Assembly (NCBI GenBank): GCA_963803025.1
Contig: CAWDKZ010000011.1
Span: 100,960 to 164,959, forward strand
Length of the DNA: 64,000 nucleotides
Reading direction: 5' to 3'
From: Bog-793 sp963803025
GTDB lineage: Bacteria; Actinomycetota; Acidimicrobiia; Acidimicrobiales; Bog-793
A program made the translations under genes and the position numbers. Below the pieces are notes generated by a model. That model made no database searches, was not told where the DNA came from, and worked only from the letters and a program-made list of their open reading frames with translations. Positions 1-7,769 of the stretch are shown here, piece by piece. The number at the start of each line of letters is the position of its first letter. Position 1 is the first letter of the stretch.

Positions 1-1
1 G

Positions 2-64
2 GACATGCCCTGGGAGCCTAAGGAGGCGTTCGCCGCGGTGGCGTACCACTTCGCCGGTCACTGA
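2..64 (+). CDS. C-terminal end of an unidentified protein (cut by window start)
   Basis: The only reading frame that ends cleanly here gives DMPWEPKEAFAAVAYHFAGH and then TGA at 62-64. The piece is open to the window edge and has a plausible protein composition. It is too short to assign a family, so it is recorded only as the likely tail of a gene starting upstream of the window. Confidence 0.35.
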   Translation, partial: DMPWEPKEAFAAVAYHFAGH

Positions 65-684
65 CCGGGGGTCACGCCGACGCACCTCTCCGGCAGGGGC
101 TTGTCCAGTTACATGGATGCCCCTTCCAACGAGATCTGGGGATGGTCCTTGTTGTCGGCCAGTGACGCTCGGAGCAGACGCGCAGAACATCGCGGGCTAT
201 GGAGCAGCTGCCCGCCCACATTGACGGCTCTTCTCCCGAGGTCCATCCGGCTGACGTGACCGATGGATTTGCCAACACGGCGGCTTGTAAAGGACTCATC
301 GCTGGTATGAGGCACGTATTGGGTACGCCGGTCGGAACCGACCTCCCGGCTCGACAGAAGGATCAGCTCAGGACATGAACCGCCCCTCCTCAAGGGGCGC
401 ACTCGGCAGCACACCTTATGCACATGAGTCAGCCGCTTGTGAGTGTCCCCAAACGCGCGCTCGATGTAGCGCCGCCGGGTATCCCTGACCTGCCGTACTG
501 CCGCACCTAACTGATGCGATTAGGGGACGCGACAGCGGTACCCGCCCTCGCGCGTGTTATGGGTCGCGCGACCCAGCGCTCGATCTGTCGGTCTGCTCGC
601 CCTGGGGTGCTCCACCCGTAGCGTTCGGTTACACGGCAGAACCGGCTGATCTGCGTCACCTGCCGTGCAGGTCCGCGGCATCGT
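65..684. other. 620-bp stretch without a convincing gene
   Basis: No frame here shows a recognisable protein family. On the minus strand around 400-500 there is a short RRRYIERAFG-like translation that resembles the tail of a DDE transposase, so some of the stretch may be old mobile-element debris. A 14-bp palindrome (GGGTCGCGCGACCC) lies at about 559-572. No ydaO-type (c-di-AMP) leader could be recognised ahead of the following permease gene. Confidence 0.3.
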
Positions 685-3240
685 ATGGATGATGCAGGGA
701 AGCGACGTGGAGCCTTCGCCGCGGCGCGGCCGAGCAGGAAGCCGACACCGAGTGATGGGTCCTCGTCCGAGGGTGCCGCCGATGAGCCACCTTCGGCTGC
801 GGAATTGTGGTTAGGTGAGGCCGTGCAAAGGATGCCGCCGGGCGCAGCCGCCGCAGCCGCTGGGCACACAGCCGGGCCGGAACCCTCGAGCACCGACCGG
901 CCCTTCGCCCCCGACGCGTTGCCCGGGCCGGACATCCTGACGCTGCCGGAAACGGTCCGCTACCGGCTGAAGAACGCCCTCCTCGGGCCCCCGCTCGCCA
1001 CCGAGCGTCAAACGGTGGAACGGCTCGGCAAGATCGCCGGTCTCGGCGTTCTCGCACCCGACATGATCTCGTCGTCGGCCTACGGCACCGAGGAGATGCT
1101 CACCCAGCTCGTCCCGTGGTTCGGGGTCGCCGCGTTCGCGCTGTTGGTGCCCGTGACGCTCGTCATCTTGGGCATCCTCGTCTTCGTCACGCTCTCGTAC
1201 CTCGAGGTGATCAAGGCGTATACGAAAGCGGGCGGATCGTACGTTGTCGCCCGCGACAATTTCGGTCCCCGGACCGCACAGGTGGCGGCGGTGGCGCTGC
1301 TCATCGACTACACGGTCACGGTCGCCGTGCAGTGTACGGCCGGTACCGACGCGCTCACCTCGCTCGTCCCGAAGCTCGTCCCCTACACCGTGCCGGTAAC
1401 GGTCGCGGTGATCATCATCCTGTGTTACGGCAACCTGCGCGGCATCCGCGAGGGGGCGAAGACGTTCGCCCTGCCGACCTATCTGTTCATCCTCGGACTC
1501 GGGTCGGTGATCGTCGTCGGAATGATCCGCGAAGCGCTTGGTGATGTGCCGGCCAAGATCTCCCGCCATGCCGGCATGCTGCCTTTCGGCCAACACAGCG
1601 GGTTAGTCGCCTTCGCCGCGATCATCGTGATCCTCCGGGGCGTCGCTAACGGCGGCTCGTCCCTTACCGGCCTCGAGGCCATCTCGAACTCCGTCGGCGC
1701 CTTCAGACGACCCGAGGCGCGCAACGGCCGGATCACCCTCGTCGTCATGAGCAGCGTGCTCGGTTTCCTCGTGCTCGGGGTCACGCTGCTCGCGCACTGG
1801 TCACACGCCTCGCCTTACGCCGCGGGTTCTCCGACGGTTGTCGCGCAGGTGGCGGGGTGGGTGTGCGGCACGCGCGGCGTCGGAATGGCGCTGAGAGACC
1901 TCGTGGTGATCGCCACGATGTTGATCCTGTTCACCGGGGGCAACACCAGCTTCAACGGCTTCCCCTACCTGGCGAGCTTCGTCGCCGCGGACTCGTTCCT
2001 TCCCCGACAGCTGACGAGGCGCGGGCACCGGCTGGCATTTTCCAACGGCATCATCGTGCTCGCGGTCGTCGGTATCGCCCTCGTGGCCGGCACGGGCGCC
2101 AATCTCACAAGCCTCGTGGCGCTCTACGCGATCGGCGTCTTCACCGGCTTCACCATGGCCGGAGCCGGGATGGTGAAGCACCATCGCACGCAGCGCGAGG
2201 CAGGTTGGCGTTACCGCCAGGTGATCAACGGCTTTGCCGCCGTGCTTTCGGCCGTCGTCGTCCTCATCTTCGCCGTGTTCAAGTTCACCGAGGGTGCCTG
2301 GCTGGTGGTGGTGGCTGGGCCGTTGCTCTACTGGTTGCTTCTCCGCCTCCACCGCCAGTACACAGCGGAGTCCGCCGAGCTGGAGGTCGGGGCAGCACAG
2401 GCCTGTGAGGCGCCGGTCATGCGTCGCCATGTCGTGATCCTCCTTGTCGGCCGGCTCGACCTCGCCGCAGCTCGCGCCGTGCAGTACGCGCGCACGCTGA
2501 TGCCAGATGAGCTGCGGGCGGTGCACTTCGCGGTGGACCCGCGGGAAGCGGCAAAGCTCGAAGCCGAGTGGAGCCGTCTCGGGCTCTCGAGACTGCCGCT
2601 CGACCTCGTCGACTGCCCCGACCGCCGCCTCGTACGTGCCGCGCTCGAGCTCGCGGCGCAGATACTCGCCCAGGATGACACCGAGCTCTCGGTCGTGATG
2701 CCGCGACGCGCCTTCGCTACGGCATGGCAGCGGATCCTCCACGACCGCACCGCCGACCGGATCGCGGCGGCTGTGTCCCAGCTGCCGCATGCCAACGCGA
2801 CGATCGTGCCTTTCCAGCTGTCCAATGCCAGCGCGCAGCACCGGGCCAAGGCGCTCCTGGAGCGCATGGGGACCCGCCGTGCCCGCCCCGCGGCCCGGCC
2901 CGCTGTCCATCCCGCCGACGAGCTGACCCCCAGGGTTGCCGGCACCACGCCGATATCCGAGGCCCAATGGCGCGCCCGGGTGCGTGTCGCGGGGCGGATC
3001 CACTCGGTGCGTGTTCCGGCCGGGGGTGCCACCGCCAACCTGGAATGCACGCTCGTCGATGCCTCGGGAGCGATCCTCCTCGTGTTCCAGGGCCGCCGGC
3101 ATATTCCCGGAGTCCAGCAGGGAGCTCGTCTCGTCGCCCGAGGCATGGTCGGCGCGTGGCAGGGGCAACTCGCGATTTTGAACCCCGCCTACGAACTCCT
3201 CGCCGGGCCAAAGGAGGCCGACGCCCCAGCCTCGCTCTGA
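685..3240 (+). CDS. KimA-like APC permease fused to a C-terminal OB-fold domain
   Basis: This is a likely high-affinity potassium importer of the KimA/YdaO branch of the APC superfamily, in the cytoplasmic membrane. Residues from about 90 to 560 show the family start (LLGPPLATERQTVERLGK, then SSSAYGTEE) and about 12 hydrophobic segments. A soluble region of roughly residues 570-740 follows, as in KimA proteins. From about residue 760 to 845 there is a separate domain (RVRVAGRIHSVRV ... GARLVARGMVG) that reads as an OB fold. In mycobacteria a free-standing OB-fold protein and an APC permease are encoded near the ceoB/ceoC TrkA genes; here they appear fused and two trkA-like genes follow directly. 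The N-terminal 50-80 residues are poorly conserved; ATG 832 is an alternative start. The potassium role is inferred from family and neighbours. Confidence 0.8.
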   Translation: MDDAGKRRGAFAAARPSRKPTPSDGSSSEGAADEPPSAAELWLGEAVQRMPPGAAAAAAGHTAGPEPSSTDRPFAPDALPGPDILTLPETVRYRLKNALLGPPLATERQTVERLGKIAGLGVLAPDMISSSAYGTEEMLTQLVPWFGVAAFALLVPVTLVILGILVFVTLSYLEVIKAYTKAGGSYVVARDNFGPRTAQVAAVALLIDYTVTVAVQCTAGTDALTSLVPKLVPYTVPVTVAVIIILCYGNLRGIREGAKTFALPTYLFILGLGSVIVVGMIREALGDVPAKISRHAGMLPFGQHSGLVAFAAIIVILRGVANGGSSLTGLEAISNSVGAFRRPEARNGRITLVVMSSVLGFLVLGVTLLAHWSHASPYAAGSPTVVAQVAGWVCGTRGVGMALRDLVVIATMLILFTGGNTSFNGFPYLASFVAADSFLPRQLTRRGHRLAFSNGIIVLAVVGIALVAGTGANLTSLVALYAIGVFTGFTMAGAGMVKHHRTQREAGWRYRQVINGFAAVLSAVVVLIFAVFKFTEGAWLVVVAGPLLYWLLLRLHRQYTAESAELEVGAAQACEAPVMRRHVVILLVGRLDLAAARAVQYARTLMPDELRAVHFAVDPREAAKLEAEWSRLGLSRLPLDLVDCPDRRLVRAALELAAQILAQDDTELSVVMPRRAFATAWQRILHDRTADRIAAAVSQLPHANATIVPFQLSNASAQHRAKALLERMGTRRARPAARPAVHPADELTPRVAGTTPISEAQWRARVRVAGRIHSVRVPAGGATANLECTLVDASGAILLVFQGRRHIPGVQQGARLVARGMVGAWQGQLAILNPAYELLAGPKEADAPASL

Positions 3241-3332
3241 GCGGGGATCTTCTTGGGCGCGGCCTTGCCGTGCCGGGACGCGGTCGGATTTCCGCCGGAT
3301 GGGAGTTGTTCCCCGTCGCCGGGCGGTGTTGC

Positions 3333-4031
3333 ATGGTGGCGGTGCACGTCATCGTCGTCGGCTGTGGGAGGGTGGGTGCCGGGCTCGCTGTCCGCCTCGC
3401 CGAGCAGGGCCACGCGGTCTCCGTCATCGACCGGAAGCCGCAGTCCTTCTACCGGCTCCCCGACTCCTGGAGGGGCGAGACGATCGTCGGTTCCGGATTC
3501 AGCCTCGAGGACCTGAACGCGGCGGGGGCGAGCTTGGCAGGCGGTCTCGTCGCCGTGACGAACGGCGACAACACGAACATCCTCTCCGCCCGGATCGCCC
3601 GGGAGCACTACGGCATCGCCAACGTCGTGGCGCGGATCTACGACCCGCGACGCGCCGTCATCTACGAGCGACTCGGGATACCGACGATCCCGACGGTGAC
3701 CTGGACGATCGAGCAGGTGATGCGACGGCTCGTGCCCGAGACGGACCTCGGCGCGTGGATGGACCCGACGGGCCGCCTCGTGCTTGTCGAGCGAGTGCTG
3801 CCAGAGGCCTGGGCGGGGAGGCCGCTCGACGGTCTCGTAATCGAGAGCAGGGCCAAGGTCGTCGCGGTGATCCGCGCCGGCGAGCCGCGCCTTGATACCG
3901 CGGGGCTCATCGGTCAGGAAGGCGACACGCTGCACCTCGTCGTGACGAGGGACGCGCTCGGCGAGCTCGAGCAACTCCTCGCCGGTAAGGTGCCCCTGCC
4001 AGCCGACAATGAGGCGGCCGGTCGCCCGTGA
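3333..4031 (+). CDS. TrkA-family potassium uptake regulator (CeoB-like)
   Basis: This is a cytoplasmic gating subunit of Trk/Ktr-type or KimA-linked potassium transport. The protein opens with the nucleotide-binding Rossmann signature VVGCGRVGAGLA (GxGxxG) and an acidic residue at the end of strand 2 (VIDRK), which together form an RCK/TrkA-N domain for NAD(H) or ATP. A TrkA-C-like region occupies roughly residues 150-225. Length is 232 residues, normal for single-RCK TrkA proteins. ATG 3333 is chosen because it sits immediately before the Rossmann strand. It lies 92 bp after the permease and overlaps the next gene by 4 nt, so the two TrkA proteins are probably co-translated and may form a heteromeric ring. 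Confidence 0.88.
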   Translation: MVAVHVIVVGCGRVGAGLAVRLAEQGHAVSVIDRKPQSFYRLPDSWRGETIVGSGFSLEDLNAAGASLAGGLVAVTNGDNTNILSARIAREHYGIANVVARIYDPRRAVIYERLGIPTIPTVTWTIEQVMRRLVPETDLGAWMDPTGRLVLVERVLPEAWAGRPLDGLVIESRAKVVAVIRAGEPRLDTAGLIGQEGDTLHLVVTRDALGELEQLLAGKVPLPADNEAAGRP

Positions 4032-4690
4032 AGGTCGCGATTGCGGGCGCGGGGGTCGTCGGCACGGCGATCGCGAGGGATCTCCACACGAACGGGCACG
4101 AGGTCCTCCTCATCGAGAAGGATCGCGCCGTCGTCGGGTCCTTGCAGCCGACGCTCGACGTTACGTGGGTCGTCGCCGACGCCTGCGAAATGAGTTCGCT
4201 CGACGCCGCCGGCATGTCCGAGGTCGATGTCGCGGTCGCTGTCACAGGAGACGACGAGGACAACCTCGTGATCTCGCTCCTCGCCAAGCAGGAGTTCGCC
4301 GTACCACACGTCATCGCGCGCGTGAACACCCCGGAGAACGGGTGGCTCTTCAATGACTCGTGGGGCGTCGACGTGTCGGTCTCGACTCCGGCGTTGCTCA
4401 CCTCCCTTGTCGAGGAGGCCGTCTCGGTCGGCTCTCTCGTCCCGCTCCTCGAGCTCGGGGGCGGTGACACCTATCTCGTGGAGGTGACGCTCGCCGTCAC
4501 GTCGCCGGTGGCGGGGACGGCGCTCGCCGACCTCGCGCTTCCGCGGGACGCGGCGGTCGTCGCCGTCAGGCGCAAGAGCCGTGTCCTGCCGCCGCGGGCC
4601 GACACGGTGTTCATCGCCGGCGACGAGATCCTTCTGCTGGTGACGAAGGACGCCGAGAACGCGGTCTACCGGCTACTCGTCGGCGCCTAG
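4028..4690 (+). CDS. TrkA-family potassium uptake regulator (CeoC-like)
   Basis: This is the second RCK-domain protein of the pair. It starts with GTG inside a GTGA overlap with the preceding stop. The N-terminus (MKVAIAGAGVVGTAIARDL) contains the GxGxxG nucleotide-binding loop, and the acidic LIEKD ends strand 2. Residues of about 130-215 form a TrkA-C-like ligand domain. At 220 residues it matches single-RCK TrkA proteins. The tandem arrangement next to a permease and an OB-fold domain parallels the mycobacterial ceoB-ceoC neighbourhood, so a role in regulating potassium entry is well supported, although the partner channel is inferred. Confidence 0.88.
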   Translation: MKVAIAGAGVVGTAIARDLHTNGHEVLLIEKDRAVVGSLQPTLDVTWVVADACEMSSLDAAGMSEVDVAVAVTGDDEDNLVISLLAKQEFAVPHVIARVNTPENGWLFNDSWGVDVSVSTPALLTSLVEEAVSVGSLVPLLELGGGDTYLVEVTLAVTSPVAGTALADLALPRDAAVVAVRRKSRVLPPRADTVFIAGDEILLLVTKDAENAVYRLLVGA

Positions 4691-4877
4691 GAGGCGTCCG
4701 CTGGGCTTCCGGAGACCTTTGGCGACCGTGCAGCGTGCCGTAGGCGATCGCGAGGCCATCGAGACGCGAACCGGCATCGGATCGGCTTTGACCTGAGAAG
4801 AGGAGGGCTGCGTCGTATCGTGCCGGGAGGCCTCCGGATTGGGCCGGAGGGTCTCGGCCGACGATGGCGGAAAGATC

Positions 4878-5201
4878 GTGAGTGTGACGAGATCCAGCTT
4901 TCGATTGATCGGGGTTCCCGCCCTGGTGTCGGTCCTTGTCGTGCTCGCGGCTTCGGCAACGGCAGGCGCGACCGCTTCCTCAGGCTTGCGACGCTCGTCG
5001 GCCGCGCCGGTGACCCGCGCCACGGTCATCGTGCGAGCGCCCATCGCCTCGGTGACCGCTTCCTTGGCTCGGGAGTCACTCAAGACGGCGCGAAGTACTT
5101 TTAGGTACCTGTCCGGCTACCCCGATGACTGGGGAACAGCTACAGGGTGCGCCGGAGGCGCACGAGACCTCCGCTTGAGGCGGGCGCTCAAGACCACGTG
5201 A
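4878..5201 (+). CDS. Possible small secreted protein or gene remnant
   Basis: A GTG at 4878 opens a 107-residue frame. Its N-terminus looks like a signal peptide: SFRLIGVPALVSVLVVLAA followed by small residues. The following segment is rich in Ala, Ser, Thr and Arg, and the last third has no recognisable fold. It matches no family I can name. The exported-looking start suggests a real but perhaps truncated gene, since the neighbouring DNA also contains a kdpE fragment. Confidence 0.3.
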   Translation: MSVTRSSFRLIGVPALVSVLVVLAASATAGATASSGLRRSSAAPVTRATVIVRAPIASVTASLARESLKTARSTFRYLSGYPDDWGTATGCAGGARDLRLRRALKTT

Positions 5202-5399
5202 AGGAGCCCTCTGGCACCATCGCGCGTCCGCAGAGCGCCCGGAACCCATCGCCAGCGACAACCCGATGGATTCCACCTGTTCTGACCTGCAACGCGTCAG
5301 CTCTGAAAGACGCTCGCCAGCGTGCGACCTCCACGTCTCGGACGTGGAGCCAAGCTGGAGAGCCCTCTATCGCGAATCTCGTCGAGGCTCTTTTCGGCG

Positions 5400-5590
5400 T
5401 CAGTTGATGAGGCTGAGAGGGACGCGCCGGTAGTTCGTCTTGGCATCGTGCAGCCCCGACATCTCCTCGAGGAGCTGGCGATGGTTCACGACCTTGCCAG
5501 GGTTGCGGGCCAACATCCCCAGGACCTGCCACTCCGTGGCCGTCAGGCGGACGCGCGCCGTCGGCACGCCGAACACGTCTCGTCGCGAGG
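5400..5590 (-). pseudogene. Truncated KdpE-type response regulator (DNA-binding domain only)
   Basis: Reading the minus strand from about 5590 to the TGA at 5402-5400 gives FGVPTARVRLTATEWQVLG, then MLARNPGKVVNHRQLLEE and an end in TNYRRVPLSLIN. This is the OmpR/PhoB winged-helix domain in its KdpE form (compare the family pattern LTxTEWxLLxxLxxNPGKxVxxRQLL and TNYLRV). The receiver domain and the C-terminal hairpin are missing, so it is a remnant. It lies just downstream of a DUF4118 (KdpD-like) gene on the same strand, which fits a decayed kdpDE potassium-sensing pair. Confidence 0.65.
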
Positions 5591-5661
5591 TCGGTCGTGG
5601 TCTTCCTCGGCCGGTCTCGCTTCGGCGCTAGCGACTCTGACCGGTCTGTCTCACCGGCTTC

Positions 5662-6402
5662 TCACTGGGTGGGGTGCCGGATGCCGGCGAGCACCGCACC
5701 GACCTCGTTCGCCAGGGCCGCTGCCACGAATCGACGTTCCAGTGGCACGGCAACTCCGGGATTCGGGACGAGCACGAACCTGCCGTAGATCTGCCCCTGG
5801 TACTCCACCGGCAGTTCCACCTGGCTTCCCGGCAGCGTGTTCCAGCTGAACCCGGCGAGCAGCACCTCGCCGTCTTGGGAAATGACGGCCGCGGCCCCGG
5901 TCGGTGGTCCTGGGCTGTAGTGACAATTGCGCAACTCGAGCAAGGTCGCGAGCACGCCTTCCACCTGGGTCACGATCACCTCGGGGTCGTCCCCTTCGGC
6001 CATCATCCGGGCCACGTCGTGGAGCGCGGTGACGAAGGTCGATTCTTCCGCTGCGACGGCACGGTGGTGGCGGCCGCGAGCCGTGAGCTCGGTCACGGCC
6101 AGGCCGACCGCGAAGAGCAACGCCGTGGTCTCGATGTCCTGACGGTGGCTGATAGCGAATCGCTCGTACGGCCGGGTGAGGAAGAAATCGAACCATATGC
6201 CGGCAGAGATGGCCGCAAGGGCGCCGGCCAGCCGGTCCCCCCAGGCGGCAACGGCGACGATGACGACGACCATCACGAGTGCCGCCTCGACGCCGGGGAA
6301 ACTCACCCGGACGGGAACGAGGGCTGCGGCAACGGCGGCGGGGACGGCAAGGGAGGCGAGGCGCACGAGCCACTCGGTGTGTCTAAGAGTCCGGCTCGTC
6401 AC
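5662..6402 (-). CDS. DUF4118 membrane protein with GAF-like domain (KdpD-related sensor)
   Basis: This 246-residue protein resembles the middle of the KdpD sensor kinase. Four hydrophobic segments lie within roughly residues 12-105 (SLAVPAAVAAALVPV, ALVMVVVIVAVAAWG, LAGALAAISAGIWFDFFLT, TALLFAVGLAVTEL). The motif FDFFLTRPYERFAI is characteristic of DUF4118. The remaining 130 residues read as a GAF-like sensory domain. No histidine-kinase or ATPase core is present, so it cannot phosphorylate a regulator by itself. Translation starts at GTG 6402. Its position next to a kdpE remnant, a KimA-like importer and two TrkA proteins suggests a potassium or osmotic sensing role. Confidence 0.75.
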   Translation of the reverse strand: MTSRTLRHTEWLVRLASLAVPAAVAAALVPVRVSFPGVEAALVMVVVIVAVAAWGDRLAGALAAISAGIWFDFFLTRPYERFAISHRQDIETTALLFAVGLAVTELTARGRHHRAVAAEESTFVTALHDVARMMAEGDDPEVIVTQVEGVLATLLELRNCHYSPGPPTGAAAVISQDGEVLLAGFSWNTLPGSQVELPVEYQGQIYGRFVLVPNPGVAVPLERRFVAAALANEVGAVLAGIRHPTQ

Positions 6403-6666
6403 GGGCTACCCCTTGTCGGCCAGATGGTTGCCTTCCCCATCACCGGCACGGCATTTGTATCGTCCCACAACCGTCGACTGTGGTTTCGCGCCCGTTTGAG
6501 GTCTTCCGCTGCCACCCTTGCCGACAACTTCGCGGAGATGACGGCAGGACTCTCGAACGACGAAATCAGGTCGCGAATTGGCCGACTCTGTTCGCCTGTT
6601 CAGGGAAGGCGTGACGAGGGATGACGCACAACGCGTACCCAGGATCAACTCTGGCTGGGCAATGTT

Positions 6667-6912
6667 GTGTTCGCTCCACGAGCGGAAGCGGCGTTGGCAC
6701 AGTTGGAGAACGGACCGGACATCGTCTCCGTGCAGGATCTTCTGGCCGTCTACACCGGGCTTGCCATCGTGACCTGGCTGCTTCTACAGACGAATTCGAT
6801 GCCGGTAAGCCGATTCTGGCCTTTGCAGTTCATCGAAGGCGGCTGTCTGCTCGTGCTCTCCGTGCTGCTCATCGCCGCGACCATTTGGCTGGTTCGCCGC
6901 CGCGCAGCCTGA
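6667..6912 (+). CDS. Small two-helix membrane protein, unknown
   Basis: An 81-residue frame starts with GTG 6667. It has two hydrophobic stretches, LLAVYTGLAIVTWLLL and CLLVLSVLLIAATIWLV, and a positively charged end (RRRAA), consistent with an inner-membrane protein with both ends inside. No clear Shine-Dalgarno sequence is visible and no family is recognised. The helices are well formed, which argues against a chance frame, but support is only compositional. Confidence 0.4.
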   Translation: MFAPRAEAALAQLENGPDIVSVQDLLAVYTGLAIVTWLLLQTNSMPVSRFWPLQFIEGGCLLVLSVLLIAATIWLVRRRAA

Positions 6913-7764
6913 AGGGCCGGGCACCCCGGACACGCGTAGGCAGCGAACAGGTGCGTCCTACCGATGCTGTTAAGCCATGCAGAACGAAGCCGAAAACCCA
7001 CGCGCGGGCCGCGCCAGAGTCGGCGTTACGCGCTTTCGCGAGTGCCACAGAACAATGACAATGCCCCTGAGGGTCACCGCGTCATTCGTTGGTTCTCAAT
7101 AGTTTCGGGAGCACTGGAGTGTTCAGCCTGACTTGAATTGATGATGACGACGTCAGTTGTCGTCGGCTGAACGCGTCCAGCAACATTGAGACGGCACGTC
7201 CCGTTCCGAAGCGAGGGTGATTGGCCCGGCTTGAGCGAACAAGTCGGACGACCGCGTCCACGAGCTCCGCACCGAAGGTGTCATACACACTGACGATCCC
7301 GGCCAAAGGCGCGGCGCTGCCGATCGAGGAGATCGGGACCGCCTCAAACGGCGGCAAGGAGATGAATTTGATCTCCAAATGCGGTGAGCACGTCGTTGTG
7401 AATGCCCCGACGGCCGGCTCGACAGTTGCCTATTCCAAGATCACAGGCTGAGCAGCCGCCTGACGTTTCCGGACTCGACACGCGCGTACCGCACCCACTC
7501 GGGTAGGCACTCGTAGCCGCGAGCCACCCGCCGGTCGCGAACGATGCGGCTCGGACGGAAGGCTTCGCGGTCTGGGGACGGATTCCCGTAGTGCACACAA
7601 GCGCGGGCCTCGTGAGCTGATGACGTGAGCGGCAGAGCCGGGCTCCGCTCGCCCCCTCCCTCACCCTTCAGCGCGTGGTGGCTGTTTCTCGGACGAGCGC
7701 GTCCAAGAACCGACGTCCCCGATTGCCAATTGGCGGTTGCGGCCGTGGCCCTAGGACCGGGGTT
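6913..7764. other. 850-bp stretch with at most one gene fragment
   Basis: This interval between a small membrane protein and the first IS1634-type element shows no intact gene. A short plus-strand frame at 7221-7451 (ending in MNLISKCGEHVVVNAPTAG) has protein-like composition in its second half and may be the tail of a broken secreted protein. The rest has no coding signature I can support. Confidence 0.3.
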
Positions 7765-7769
7765 ACAGA

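Noticed and set aside
500..684. Looked for a ydaO/yuaA (c-di-AMP) riboswitch upstream of the KimA-like gene
   Set aside because: The conserved core could not be recognised by eye. A covariance-model scan would be required to claim it.
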